A DNA stretch of 64,000 bases from Leuctra nigra (taxonomy: Eukaryota > Arthropoda > Insecta > Plecoptera > Leuctridae), in NCBI GenBank assembly GCA_934045905.1, contig OW203764.1, positions 26,586,954 through 26,650,953 of the forward strand, given 5' to 3'. This document shows, one piece after another, positions 34,679 to 47,742 of this stretch. The position numbers and the translations under genes are program-made. Under the pieces are notes generated by a model. That model saw only the letters and a list, made by a program, of their open reading frames with translations, did no database searches and was not told the DNA's origin. Every line of letters begins with the position of its first letter. The first letter of the stretch is position 1.

Positions 34679-36200
34679 TAACTTAACAAGCCCTCTTTTA
34701 GGGGTTAATCCTTACTAATCCATACATAATCCTAAAATTACGTAAAACTTTCGATAAAATTCTAAAATTCTCTAAAATTCTTATTTGATACTTTCCTCAA
34801 AACAGCAGGGTATTTATAAGTTCCTCTTGCTTATTTTCCAATAAAAACTTTAACTCGTCAGTGCTACTCTAATAAGAAAAGTAGATATCTCATATTTTCA
34901 ACAAAAGTGCTTAACACAAGGAAGAAGATAATGCAGTTTACCGAATTTAAATATATTGACGGGTTTCATAAAAATAAGTATTGTTAAGTTCAACTTTCTA
35001 ACCCCAGTAGCGATGGCAAAAATGCAGTCACCATCACAGTGTTTTGTGCAAAGTTTCAGACAATATTTTTCACCCTGAAGTATGACGAAGGGATGATCGC
35101 TAAACTATGAGACTTGATTTTACTCTATGCGATTACCATAGTTTCAACTTTTGTTTCTAATTGCGTATGCTAATTGCTAGCCGACGCCCTAAAGCGGCAC
35201 TTTATACGGGGTTGGTTTGGTAAGTCCCGGATTGGCGTAACGCAAAGCTGGCAGCGAAGTTGATTATAGTTGATTATTGATTAGAATTTCTCGGTCAGTA
35301 ATTTCTACTAATATCGATTAAACCGTTCCTGGAATTATTGTTTCACTTTCCTTGTTGATAAGAATGAACATAACCACACACTGCTATCTGAAGACATGTT
35401 GGTCAAGACGTAAAACCTCGTGGGGAAAAGGAAATCCACATAAAGCGTAGAAAATAGAATACCTATACCTATATTATTATGAAATTGCAATGAGATGGCA
35501 ATGTTCCGTATCTTTTGGCTTTACCCAAAGCAAGCCTTACCCAAAGTAAAAAATTGAGAATTATATAAATAAAATTGAATAAAATGTAAGCAACATAATT
35601 TTTAATAGGAAACCATATTACCTACTATAGTGCTGGGATATTGCGCCATTTTTTATTTGATATAAATTATTTTTGTCTACAGTTTCGATTTTTCTATTAA
35701 AATCTTCTTCAGGACAATGGTCAATGACTAATGACTACACACTCTAGTAATTCTTCACACAATAACTTTATGATAATAGTCATGAATCATTAAAAATATG
35801 TTACGAAATCAATTATTTTTCCTTTGTTGTTTTCCTTTTTCCTCAATAAAAGAATAACTTGTTAATTCCTCAGTAAAAATTGACGCTTATGCCAGTTTTG
35901 CGGTGCTGAGAACGCATTATTTTTTATTTTTTTGAGTCGTTCATTTAAGATTCTGTTTTGTATTATAAAATAATGTGAAACTTGAAATACCATGACAATA
36001 ACAACAGTAACATTACAAAATAAAGCTGTTAATTCGAGTTCCTGTCATCATTTCAATCAATATTCATCATGCAAATTGCTTATCATTCGCTTATTTTTAT
36101 TTCCTGCACATTACTTGCCAAACATTGTATTGTGTAATTCGCACCGATGTTTCAGCAGTCGGCATTATCGAGTGCTCTAGCGTCATCCTATATGACTCAT
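34679..36200. other. Intergenic AT-rich DNA, nothing recognised
   Basis: No domain-bearing frame, RNA gene or bounded repeat was identified. Confidence 0.4.
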
Positions 36201-36228
36201 TCAACATGACTGTGTAATGTTGTGAGGC

Positions 36229-36333
36229 ATCTGCGATATGCCGGCGTTGGAGGATGAGAGAGATTATCGAGCGAGGAAGAGCGTCGTGGGGCGTCGATTT
36301 AAGGGACGCCGACGTCTGTGGGTGGACTGTGAG
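36229..36333 (+). pseudogene. LINE 3' coding fragment (decayed)
   Basis: A plus-strand frame starting ICDMPALEDERDYRARKSVV and continuing GRRFKGRRRLWVD resembles the C-terminal 'RMP...RK...GRR..GR...W.D' region of many invertebrate non-LTR retrotransposon polyproteins. It ends in a G12 tract (36333-36344). Short, and the assignment rests on pattern only. Confidence 0.4.
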
Positions 36334-37116
36334 GGGGGGGGGGGATCAGACGTCGCGCGTGGGGTGATTCACAGAAGTGACTGCGTGCGAACTTTATGAA
36401 CTTTGGTGGAAGCTTAACTTTTCTTAGAAATATCTTTATACAATTTACTCTCTATCTGGCATCGGCACAGAATTAACAAAGTAAATAAACGCTGTAATAG
36501 ATAAGTGTAAGTTTACTTTAGGCAAAGTCAAGGTATTCTTTCGTGTGTCGGTTCTAAATTGATTCCTGAAACTTTGTTACAATTTTCAGAATTCCGGAAA
36601 GCTAAAATAAAAAATAGGAAATTATTGTAGATATACAAAACGAGTGAAGGGTAAAACTATAAACTGATAGTGTTTTTTATGTACTTTACCTTTACAATCT
36701 GTTTCATTTTCTTACCAGGAAAAACACAAGCACGAAAAACACGCAATATGATAGGCAAAGGGGCATTACTCCTGTTTTTATATTTCAAAAATTATGAGTT
36801 AAAAAAGATTGAAGGCTCACTCACACATTAAATTAATTTTTGGCTGATACTTGTTTCACTAGATGTAGGTACTTCACCAAAGTAGGCATAGAATAATGTA
36901 TAGTACTATGTATCAATTCTGCAGATATTATAATTTTTCAACATAATGTAAGTATTATTCCTATTTCTAATTTTGTCTCCTATGTAAGTAGAACAACGTT
37001 CATGTAATTATGTGAAAACTAGTTTACACAGTTCAACAAGCCTTTTTCTTTAACAGACAAGCCTTTTATTCTTCACATCGCTTAGCTATTAGACAATGAA
37101 AACGCTCCTTCAAACG

Positions 37117-37320
37117 CAGGCATGGCAAACTTTTTCTACAGGGTCGCATTTTGAGAATTTAAATTTGAAAACGGACCACCCCAAATAAAATACGATTTTC
37201 CGGTATAGACGCAATTTATCATGTAAACAAAAGAAATTATATTTTTTGGGTTTCCGGGGCACAGGCATGTTTGTCGGTGATATAATTGGGGCATGGGGGG
37301 GGGGGGGGAGAATGATACTT
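37117..37320. mobile_element. hAT-like remnant
   Basis: It begins CAGGCATGGCAAACTTTTT, a typical hAT terminus, followed by GGTCGCATTTTGAGAATTT. No matching right end was found. A G14 tract lies at 37295-37308. Confidence 0.4.
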
Positions 37321-37466
37321 GCAAAAATTGATATGCATGGGTTGATAAACTATTGATCTAGAAATAAAGATTAGATTAGATTATTGTGGTTTAACGGCGC
37401 GTCAACGACGAGGTTATATTGCACACATTAATTTTTGCATTTTTACATTTTACTTTGTTGATATAA

Positions 37467-37835
37467 GTGGTGGACATGGGGAGGGGTCGACCTAACGGGC
37501 CCGATCCGGGGGAGTCCAACACTGGTGGGGAGGCCAGGCCGGAATGGGGACGGACCGGGGGGTGTGAGGATTCGGGCCAGCGGAACCCGATTTCAGGGGG
37601 ATCACCATCTCGAGGGGGAAGGCCGGCCCGAGGGGAGGGGAGGGGACCGCAAATTCAAGGGAGGACATGGTTAGGCCGACCCTGGCTGCTCTTTGTCTGG
37701 ACCTCACCACTGACCTGTCCGGCATGGGTAACCCTTACACATGAGCATATGCTCGCCGGCGTAGCTGCAATGGATCATTGGCCAACACAAACCCCACCAC
37801 CGCGCTAAGGTGGCAGCCATCGGTGGGGTCTAGAA
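37467..37835 (+). repeat. GC-rich repeat fragment, probable LINE 3' end
   Basis: An abruptly GC-rich 370-bp island in AT-rich DNA. The end portion (CATGGGTAACCCTTACAC, AGCATATGCTCGCCGGC, CACCACCGCGCTAAGGTGGC) resembles a 3'-terminal block common to dispersed LINEs of invertebrates, from memory of such repeats. Open frames on both strands follow from the GC content and are not taken as genes. Confidence 0.4.
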
Positions 37836-38285
37836 ATAAATCTAGGAATTATATTTAATGTCGGCGCATAATGAATGGTTCTTATGATCTCACTCCAGGT
37901 GTCCGTGCGAATGTGTCATTAACACTAGACAAATATTATGTACAGAAATGGTATAATAAACATGTAATAATGTAAATATTGAACAATGTGTCACCACAAT
38001 TACACATTCTAATCCGCATAGAAATGCCATGAAGCAAATACCTGACCTTACTCATGTACAATTTAAATAAAGATAATGTATTTCCATCTGAAAACAAGAA
38101 ACTGATAAAGTAATTTTCGTGAAAAATGGTACAGTTGACGTAGATTATCAAAAAAGTATTTGAATACCACGAGCAGCAGGTGTCAACCACATTGAGCTTC
38201 CTCCAAATGATAACCATGTTGGCGGATGGACAAACGTTATCATAAAAGTGAGGTTAATGGCCTGTTTTATGAACTGCAAATATAT

Positions 38286-38325
38286 ACTAGGAAAACGCTC
38301 GCAATAACGCGTTGATAAGCGAGCC
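38286..38325 (-). repeat. Helitron-like 3' terminus E (solo)
   Basis: The minus strand reads GGCTCGCTTATCAACGCGTT followed by a GCGAGCG stem and TTTTCCTAGT. It is the same terminus as A-C, but the interior to its right is not recognisable. Confidence 0.6.
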
Positions 38326-38756
38326 TTTATCAATACATGGAACAGTCGTAATCCAAATGCATGCCGATCTGTAGATAATGGAGCGATACCTGCAAATACA
38401 TTATTTTGTCGAATGAAAATATGTATACATATGCACTATTTAAAAATTAGCTTAAATGTTAACAAATCTTTAAATTCCTAACACTTTATATTATAAACGT
38501 GAAAGAGAACAAGTCAGATTAATAATTAATCATTTCAATGTTATCGGTGAAACGGTGAACAAAATGCCGTTTTCATTTGTCGAAATGAATGTTTTAATTT
38601 GTTTGATTTGTAATAATCAAATGTTTTTACTAAAAAATTATAGAGTATATTCTGACATTTAGATTATTGTCAAATTCCAGATTGATCAGAGGAACGATCA
38701 AACATGTAAGCATTCAATACAAAAGGGTTTAAAGCAGTGATGATTTCAGACATTTT

Positions 38757-39075
38757 ATTCGGGGGGGGGGGGGGGGGGCTAATGAAAAACTGGGGTGCAA
38801 AATATAATCTGGAGAGGGGGGTGGTGTACCCAAACGTAGTCCGCGTAGGAACTACTTTCATCATGGGGGGGGGGGGTTATTGCGACACCCAGAAGGGGGG
38901 TCTGGGGGGGCCAAGCCCCCCAGCTTTGGTCCCGCAGAGGGCGTTTTTTAGAATTTAAACCAGTTAAAAGTGATTCTGGGGCTTTAAAATGCACAAACCG
39001 AAGCAAAAAACAATCCAATTGTTGCCCCGCAGGGCATTTTTTGAATATAAACATTTTAAAATTGATTCTGGGATG
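38757..39075 (+). repeat. hAT-derived GC-hairpin modules with poly-G tracts
   Basis: Contains G18 (38761-38778), GCGTAGGAACTACTTTCATC (38842-38861), G12 (38865-38876), GGGGGGCCAAGCCCCCC, and two modules of CCCGCAGAGGGCG / CCCCGCAGGGCATTTTTTGA, followed by AAAAGTGATTCTGGG-like sequence. It is closely related to 54907-55080 and to 41402-41520. Confidence 0.55.
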
Positions 39076-39419
39076 CTAAACCTTTGAATATTTAATCCTT
39101 ACGGCTAAACATCTCAAATTGCAGCAAATAGTTCCCTATTTTCGTTTTAATAAAAACATAATTTAAGAATTTAGTTTCTATAGATTGTTTTGTCTCTGGG
39201 CTCGGGGGGGGGGGGGGGGGGGTGCTAAGTACCTTCTCAGGGGGAAGGGGTCGCTAGACCCCCTCCACCGATCGCCTAAGATGTAGACGATCGCTAAGCT
39301 CAACGACCAAAACATTATAGTACGTTTACAAATTAGTTATCTCTGTACAAGTTGAGTTGTTAACATATTTCATTGTCTGGATTGGCCTTATTCGTAACTA
39401 ATTCAACGTAAGTATAAGA

Positions 39420-39600
39420 ATAACGAGCCGCAGTACGTTTAACGTATCTTAGATCTGGAGATTCATGAATGAAATGAAAGTGATCTTGGTCTGACTCAGG
39501 CTCGAACCTGGTTCTATTGCCACGACGTCGCGCTCTGGTTAATGAAAGTGCGTGTCTAAAGCGTGCCAATGGCGTCATCGTGTGATTAGAAGTGTAAAGT
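39420..39600 (-). repeat. Possible tRNA-derived SINE head
   Basis: The minus strand contains AGGTTCGAGCCTG, a good Pol III B-box, about 40-50 nt after TTGGCACGCTTTAG, a weak A-box. It does not fold as a functional tRNA. No second copy was found in the window. Confidence 0.3.
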
Positions 39601-39871
39601 AGTCCGCATGGTGTGAATGCGCGTAGCCTAAGGGCATGCAGCATCGAGTGAAAGGAGATTTATTAACTACCGTAGGCAGGAATGGATTTCAGCAACTACT
39701 GGATGGTAAACTATGTAATCGAAATTGTGATTGTATAATTAGATCGATTCAGTTTATTAATAGAACAGATGAGAATATAAACTGAAGATATCCTAAGAAT
39801 AAATCGAGAAGTCAGTAATATACATATCAAATATTACTATGCATGAGAAGAATAAAAAGTACATTTATTTT

Positions 39872-40152
39872 TCAAGTCAAACTTTATTAAAAAAATAAAA
39901 AAATCTTGGTTCACTTTGTATATAAATAAGTAGTAGAAGTATATGCCAGAACTAAAAAATTACCTCAATTACTTCTATAAAATACCTATACAAGTAATGC
40001 ACTGAAACACGATGCGCCGAATATTTATGATTTTTAAAATAAAGTTTTTACTTTTTTTGATACCCCTTTTCAGTACTGAATTGTTAGATTTCTTTAATTT
40101 GTCTTTAGTTGACCGACTTGTCTGGTATTTTTAAAGGAGTGTATTTTAGGGC
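39872..40152. mobile_element. Diverged copy of the foldback MITE at 17077
   Basis: The left part AAGTCAAACTTTATT and the right part GATGCGCCGAATATTTATGA, AATAAAGTTTTTACTTT, TTCAGTACTGAATTGTTAGA and GTCTGGTATTTTTA align with the arms at 17195-17235 and 17417-17560. The outer left arm is lost. Confidence 0.6.
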
Positions 40153-41246
40153 CCTTTTACATTCCATGCCATTCTTTTGAGCGATTTTATTAATTCAATT
40201 GATCGCTGGTTTGGTAAGTACATTATTTTTGTATATTTGTTGCATTTTTAGGGGATCATTTGCTATTTGATTTAATTGTCGATATAAGTACTCTGACGAT
40301 ATCAGGTACAGAAAATACTATTTAGTTATAACCTACGTAAAAAAGAGCTCTGAAACCAAAACCAGATGTCATAGTTTTGCGATACTAGACAGAACTTCAT
40401 GCATAACTTTTCAAAATAAAGAGTGGAATAAACTTCACCTTTGACGTAAGCAAGACAGGAATGCCATGTAAAATAGAGCACAAGGAAAACTGTTGTCATG
40501 GACCCAAATCTCTTGGCTAATATCACATTTTCATGAAAATATACAAACGCTCTATAGATAGTCGTCGAGTCACCTGCAAAAAACGTGTATAATTTAATTC
40601 GCACCAGCGAAGACGCAATGTTTGTACTGAGTCTGGCGGGCGCCATCTAAGCGATGCAAGAACTAACTCTGTGATAACGCCACATGTTGAGTTCTTCCCC
40701 ATCAAGAACAAGATCAATTACATAACGTGAAGCGCGTTAACATTTCATAAACAATTTCACTGACGATATTCTCGGAAGACTGTCAAACGATTTCTTTTCA
40801 GAGTACATGTGTGTTGATGGATGGAATCTTCTTATTTGTCTGACGAAGCGAGCGTGAGAGTTTGATGTGTTTTTACCACTTTTCACGTGTGTAAGTTTGA
40901 AATAGCGCGTAGTTATGCCACCATCAAGTGGACCTGTGTGCTTTATTAGTATTGAAAAAAATGAGCCACCTAAAAGTGACAAGGAAGGTCCGTATGTCGC
41001 TGCACAATACTAGAAATTAGTAAATTTGTAATTAGTTCAAGTTCAATTTTATACAGGAGAAAAAAATGTGTTAAATTCATCGTAATTCAACACAGGAAAC
41101 TTGTTGGAGGACTAAAAATATCGGCAGTATTGTTCGGTTGGACTCAAAATACGTTGGACACAGAAACTTTGAAACTTTGCAGTGGAACCGCGGAATAAGT
41201 TGTTCAGATAACACAAACGTAAAAAAACAACAATGTACCCGTAGAT

Positions 41247-41627
41247 CAGGGGTCGGCAACCATTTTGGTGAAGGAGCCAATTTCCCAAAAATTAACAAAT
41301 TAGATATTATGGGAGCCGCAGTTAAGGCAATCAAATATAATACGCCGAAATAATTAATTGAATTACTAGTTTATTTTGATATTTGATGAAACTCCCTAGT
41401 TGATGCCCCGCAGGGCGTTTTTTTAGAATTTCAACAATTTAATAATGATTATGGGACTCTAAAATGAACAAATTGAATCAAATGACACCCAATTTTTTGC
41501 CCCGCCATTTTTTGCCATTTTTTGCTTTGCTGTTTTTGAATTTTCAAATTTTTCGATTCCAGATCTTTATTTAAATTATAAAGAGCCATCCAAGAACCAC
41601 CAAGGAGCCGCGGGTTGCCTACCCCTG
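41247..41627. mobile_element. Non-autonomous hAT element
   Basis: Termini CAGGGGTCGGCAACC and GGTTGCCTACCCCTG. Flanks CCGTAGAT (41239-41246) and CCGTAAAT (41628-41635) match at 7 of 8 bases, a decayed 8-bp duplication. The interior contains the CCCCGCAGGGCGTTTTTTTA module (41406-41425). Confidence 0.8.
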
Positions 41628-42357
41628 CCGTAAATTGAACTTTCATAAAATAAAACGTTGTTTTTATTTTGTAAAAAAAGGTGTTAAAAGTTTCACTGCA
41701 ATTTAGAATTTTTAAAACGTTGATTCCCAAACTCTGTCGTAATCAATTAATGAAAAACATTACGCCTTTTTCACAAGGAAATCTAACCGTCTACTTTTCA
41801 TTGACTTCGAGTTAGCTCTTATTTCATTCTCAACATTAGCTGGAAAGTCCGACGCTACGTCTAATTGCCAGCTCGAAGCTCGACGTAACCAGAAATAACA
41901 ATCAAAACACTAATTAGTGAGCAATTATCCAGCAGAGGAACAATGTTGGCAGTCAGAGAAAGTAGTCAATCGAACGTGTCAAGTTACAACTTATTGGTTG
42001 CACACGTCTGAAGAAAAAGCGGAAGAAGAAAAAGCCAAGAGAGATCGCAGAAAATGGACGAATGCTGGGGAACAGTCGACCGTGAAAATTTGTCCCCATT
42101 TTATCGGCCTCTTTTCTTCATTTTTTTACTTGTTTTTACCGTCATTGTGTCTACAAAGAGGAGATTTTAAACACAAAAGTAATACAATATAGGCAGGATG
42201 TTATTTCGCGGTTACGATTTCAACCAGTTTCAAACAAGACTGATCTCATGTTACTAATTATTAAAGCATAAAATCTCAGAAGAATATTTTCTCAGCTACG
42301 CTTCTTACAGTAACCGAACACAGTTTTCTTCTTATTCAAGGTTTTTCCTTCATAATG

Positions 42358-42831
42358 CGTAGTTGTGATTAGATAATTTTAAGATAAAGATAACCTGCCA
42401 AACATTTATCTAGATAAGATAATAGATACATTTCCGAGAAATCATCTAGATAATAGATAAAGATAAAACATAATTATCTAGATAATATTGTCTTAGATAA
42501 TAGATAATTTTTTTTACCAAATACTTCTGTTCCCTAATTATTTTGAATCCTAAATTCGGAACTCGAGTTTAAAAAAAAATTGATCCGTCAAAACAAGCCA
42601 ACTAATGCGACCAAACGGAGATGATTTTCCTTTTTCATATAATCTGACATTTTAATTTTATATTGTTTATCTAGATATTTGCCAATAGATAACAATATTT
42701 TTATCTAGATAAAGATAAAGATAACAAATTATTTAATTATCTAGATGAGATAATAGATAAAAAATAACTATCTAGATAATTATCTAGATAATTTTATCTA
42801 GATAATTTTATCTAGATAAGTCACAACACTC
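42358..42831. mobile_element. TATCTAGATAA-rich element with GTTGTGAYT ends
   Basis: Ends GTTGTGATTAGATAA and TTATCTAGATAAGTCACAAC are inverted and imperfect. The body holds more than twenty GATAA/TTATC motifs, many as the palindrome TTATCTAGATAA, dense at 42405-42515 and 42668-42820. The target duplication is not clear. Confidence 0.6.
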
Positions 42832-45661
42832 TATATGATCAATGATATCATCAATGTTTGCGCAATAATAAAATCACCGGGCAGGCAGTTTTCTAATCCT
42901 CAGATAATCTTCATCATAGTCGTTCATTCGACGTCATTAGAACAGTGCGACGTTAAACACCTAATGATGTTTTCAGGAAGCAGGAAGTATATTCGTTCCA
43001 TCCGTCTGAATTTGTTTATGGAAATGTGTTATTATGTTTAATACGTTGACTAGTCATTAATACAATAATTATGTTGGTAATTATGATACAAATTATTAAA
43101 ATCTTTGTTATTTAATATTAAATAATATATACACTTTCTTGTAACGTTTTACAAACTTTTATATTTATTTGAATTCCCCATTCTATTTCAATATTTCTCA
43201 TATTCTAATATAATAATAGTAATGTAATTTATTGAGCACATAAAATAGGTACACAATTGGTCTGTACTGTATTCAACAATCGAGTCGTTGATCTTCCATA
43301 CATCCATCTCTTCTCTTCTCTTCAGCTGCTTCACCTCTTCACCGTTTACCTATTTCTTCTTAAGAAGTTATTCATAATAGTCATTATACATAGTTGTGCT
43401 TCAATATCAGTGGTGATATTGAAAGAACATCCAAGCATTTGCCAAGCATTTGCCAAGCATTTGCCTTTGCTGTAGAATTAGTTCCCTTCTGAAATGAAAC
43501 TCGTATGACTCTACTTTTCTTTGTTATCTTAAACACGGTGACATATTGCTATCCCGTTTGGTTGTGTACGTAAGTGTGCCACTGCAATCAATATAGAATG
43601 TTTGCTCAACGCAGCGCACCTGATTGCTAATGCATCAGGCCTTGGCTTATCTGTTTGTCGACTGCTCAGCTGGTAACAATGTCCACGGCATATGGATCAT
43701 CGAAAAGCGTGACAAACACTTCGATTACCAACTGAACTTGAACTTGAACTTGACGCAATTTTAATTACATAGTGTATTTACAAATACAGTCATGTAATTA
43801 TGTCGTTGAAATACATGGAATATAATCTTTGGATACAGTCATACACCTTCTTGATATGTAAATTTTGCAGAATTGAAATTCATGATATAGAAAGTAATTA
43901 AAATGAAGGTTCGTAGAATTCAGCTATTGCAATAAGGATTGATTAACATTATTGTTATTATTTATTGTAATCATGTTATCTATCTGCATTTTAAAACGTA
44001 ATATAAAATTGAATTGTTTACTGAAGGTTTTCCTACATTTTAAATGAATTATTAATATTATTATTACTAGGAAATTGCTTGCAATAAATTGAAGATAGAA
44101 AATATTTCATTAAATACAGAATACATGACGCACATATATTTTAAAGCTACCTAGCTTGAATGCAAACAAGCCCTAGTACGATTGACACACTATTTTAAGC
44201 TAAATGATGCTTCAATCTTGATCAAACGGTTTAAAAGGTATACAATCAATGGCAAAGCTATATAGATATTATGTCATTGGATACTGTGGATATCGAGGTG
44301 TATTAATAGTTATGAATTATGTGATGTATTATGTGTTCAGAAGAACGTTCTGACTCATAGCACGAACTTGAGGACAAAAAGCAGATAAACCATAATTGTT
44401 GAGATGAGTGCTCTCTTCACTCAGTAAATTTCACAACACTAAAATATTGTAAATATCTCCGAGATGCTGGGATCCAGTTGCATAATCCGATGGAATGTGT
44501 GTTATTAGTTCTTGTTGATTTCTTCCTGTCATCTCTGCTCCTCACTCACTCGCTCTTCTCTCACTGTTCTCCGAGATCAAAGAGATATTCAGAAACATCA
44601 ATAAACTCCATCTCTCTTTGTACTAACATTCCCCGGGAATATATATCATCCAAGTCAATCGTCACTTCCATCCAACAATCTACAGATTTCAACAAAAATT
44701 ACGACTCATATCGATGTCACAAAATGAAATATAAGCTTTAGCCGACCTTTTGCTTCGTTTCAATGAAAATAGCAATTTCTTTCTTACGAATAACAAAAGC
44801 TCTTGTCTTGAGGAACATGATTAAAAGAAAAGCTCTGTCAGAGAGCACTGTTAGAATGAGTATATTTCATAACATTACAACCCTGATGTTTCGTTCCCAT
44901 TACTATTCGCACCGAAATATGTGTGAATATGTGTGTATATATGTACATTAAATAATATTACACCTACTGAAAATTTTGATATTACACCGTCAAACTGGCG
45001 CACAAACAAGTTTTATAGCAAACACAGAAAAACTGTTTCAGTTCTGTGGTAAAAATTTAAATTAGGTAAAATTATGAATTACAAACTTCAGAAGATCTAT
45101 TGAAATAAATAATTTTACTTGAATTGTGTTGCTTGTACTTTGGGTCAACTTTCGACCCTATACCTCATACTTTTGAGAGAGAAACTACCGAATATTGTTG
45201 TCAAGTAAACTTCAGTTCGTTCTAATCAATAATCAATAATCCTAATGGATCTGGCAAGAACCAGAACTAGTCCACAAACATATGAATATTCATCAGACAA
45301 GAAACACATTTCAATATCAAATTGGTATGATAAGGAGGCAAATAAAGCTGCCGAACGAACAACATTGACACTATAGCTGCCTAACACTGCTTTAATTCTG
45401 TACACGTCACAATGTAATGCTGTTGGTACAACTCGTTAGTTTGTTTAGAACTGAATTTCTTATAAATATTAAATCCCACCACTGAAACGTGTTAATGAAC
45501 TTTAAAAAGTTAACACCCTGGTTAAAAATAGTTTACATGTCATAATTACACAAACCGAGCTAAATTGGCTCGTACTGGAATTCACTGGACTCTCAATCGG
45601 AAGGCCCTGTTTCGATTTCTGACTAATTGACTAATTTGTCTCGTTCATTACTATGATGGAG
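42832..45661. other. Intergenic AT-rich DNA, minor simple repeats only
   Basis: A short SINE fragment (42918-42960), three tandem CAAGCATTTGC units (43433-43464) and a TTGAACTTGAAC run (43736-43752). A tRNA-like stretch near 45555-45615 has a GTTTCGATTTC B-box-like end but no clean cloverleaf. No gene recognised. Confidence 0.4.
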
Positions 45662-45840
45662 GAAATCTAGTGGAGCGGTCTCTCCACCCAGCCAAGTCGT
45701 ACCGTACACTCACACTCACTCAACATACTGTAAATGCATAATAAACTGAGGAGCAGACCAAACACTTTTACTGTAAGCAACAACATTGCATTTTCGGTCT
45801 AAATGATCACAACAATGGAAAATCTCATACTGTTTACAGG
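45662..45840 (-). repeat. Inverse-orientation copy of the 18925 repeat
   Basis: The minus strand shows GAGATTTTCCATTGTTG, AGACCGAAAATGCAATG, GTACGACTTGGCTGGGTGGA and GACCGCTCCACTAGATTT, matching 18925-19066 in order. Confidence 0.65.
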
Positions 45841-45852
45841 GCTGTAAACAGC

Positions 45853-46040
45853 CCTCATTCACGAGCTCCTCATTCACGAGCTTTTAGCTTGTGTTAGATC
45901 GCAGTACCATAAGAAAGACCTCATTCACGAAACTTTTTCACGGTGTTACCGGGGGCGGCCAATGTTATTTCTTTCTTATGTTATATCTAATGTTTTCTTA
46001 TTTCTTATATAGCTAACTGCGCTTCGTGAATGAGGTCCCT
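45853..46040. repeat. CTCATTCACGA repeat cluster with inverted ends
   Basis: Direct copies CTCATTCACGAGCT (twice in 45853-45882) and GACCTCATTCACGAA (45917-45931), plus the inverted TTCGTGAATGAGGTC (46023-46037). The last two could bound a ~120-bp foldback element (45916-46038). Confidence 0.5.
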
Positions 46041-46227
46041 GGCCGCCCCATTTCCACCCCCCTACATACTATTTCCTAATCATAATCTTCTAATCCCTAA
46101 ATACCTATCTGTCGAGCATGATAGCATATCAATAAGTAAACATGTACTAATACCATCATCTCAGCAAGTTAAAACAACTCTATGGTTACTTTATGGTATT
46201 TCCTTCAGTGGGATTCCAAGTCAAAGA

Positions 46228-46430
46228 ACAACTTTTTTTTGTCTGGGGCTTAACGTCGCACTGTTCTGCAGCGAGGCTAATGGCGACGGATGAATGATTA
46301 TGATTATGATTGGGAGATGATGGTGAAGATTAGGTAAGGATGGAAGGTGGGAAGGAGGCGGTCGTGGCCTATTAGTAGGGTACCTTCCCAGCATTTGCCT
46401 TTCGACTGAGGGAAAACCACGAAAAAAGCA
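46228..46430 (+). mobile_element. SINE-like dispersed repeat
   Basis: Blocks GGGGCTTAACGTCGCACTGT, TCTGCAGCGAGGCTAATGGC, a degenerate (TGATTA)n, GGGAAGGAGGCGGTCGTGGC and CCTTCCCAGCATTTGCC. Same order as the copy at 32886-33030. Similar repeats are common in arthropod genomes, as I remember them. Confidence 0.65.
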
Positions 46431-47742
46431 CGAAAAAACACGAAAGTTTCATATTGCAATTGGTATTTATTCACATCTACCTATCTGATCAGCAAAAACT
46501 TTAACTCTATGGTTGTGATTCTCTTTGTTGCCATCTTGGCGATAGCATTATAAAGATTGTATAGCATTATAAAGATTGTAGATAATATCATAAAATCAAA
46601 ATTCTAAAGTGGGCCTGGGACAATATTAAATTACCTGGGTAAGTATAGCTTCAATTCATTACATTAATCGAATTCGAATGTACGTCATCATTTTGACTGG
46701 ACAAATCAAGCGCAGGCTTATGTATGAACTCTGATTATACACGGTGTGTTAAACTGAATCCTCTCAAACGCAATAAGCTGTCCTGCAGGTAGACAACCTT
46801 ACACATGTTTTACTTATTAGAACTTTCAATAAAGCATACTATAATGTTACAAGTAGCAGACAATCTATGTAGATAGCGCATTGCAGGCACCCGCACAAGT
46901 GACTCTGGACGAATACTTATCTGTATTTGTACAACAGCTATGAATATGATTGATTCAATCACATTCGCACCGAGTCGGTAAAAGACTGAAATAGAAAAGA
47001 CAACCACGAGGGTATAGAATCCACTCAAATAGCTCAATTTCTTGGGACGCTTTCACGTCATTGAAGTTGTCAAAGCATGGAGTTAAGCAAGTGGACTTTT
47101 GACAACTTAAAAATTAAAGCTGCATACATTTTCCCAGCTATAATTGTGTATTCCTAAATCCTCATCTCTTTTGGTATTTTTATATTTTTTTAAACAATAT
47201 TTGTTATTCACTTGTTAGGAAATATAAAGTTCAATTTGTAAAATTCACTTCCACAAAATAATATACATGGGGTTTCTATCCACGTTATGTTCTCCAGAAC
47301 GCCAACCAGTGTTATGCGCACGAAATCTCATTGCTGCGTGTTCTTGGGTGAACTTCATGCAGTTTTATTACTTTGCAATGACTTTTTGTAGCTGTAGTTA
47401 TTGGTGGAGTTAGTATATTTGTATGTTTGTAACATACTTTTTTCAAAATATGATTGCCAATGCCAAATTGACAGCGTCTATGACAAAACCTGCTCTATAT
47501 ATTTAAAATTAGTATCAAACTAAAACAAAAAAAAAATAGATTAAAAACTTTCACTTAGAGAACAAAAACGCATCATCTTGAGTTCTCGAATAGATTGTTT
47601 CTGAACGTAGTAATCACACCAATCACTTTCTCTGCGCAGATATCAAGGTCTTAAAACATTACTGCAGTCAATAAAACAATAGTGCACTTTAGTTTACTAC
47701 GTGCAATCCAATTAAATATTTATTTATATCACTAATTTCTTT

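Noticed and set aside
37467..37808. 113-codon Gly/Pro/Arg-rich frame
   Set aside because: Lies in a GC-rich dispersed repeat fragment; frames are open on both strands and the composition is low-complexity.
45555..45615. tRNA-like stretch with anticodon-arm and B-box resemblance
   Set aside because: Stems do not pair properly and there is no terminator; not called as a tRNA.
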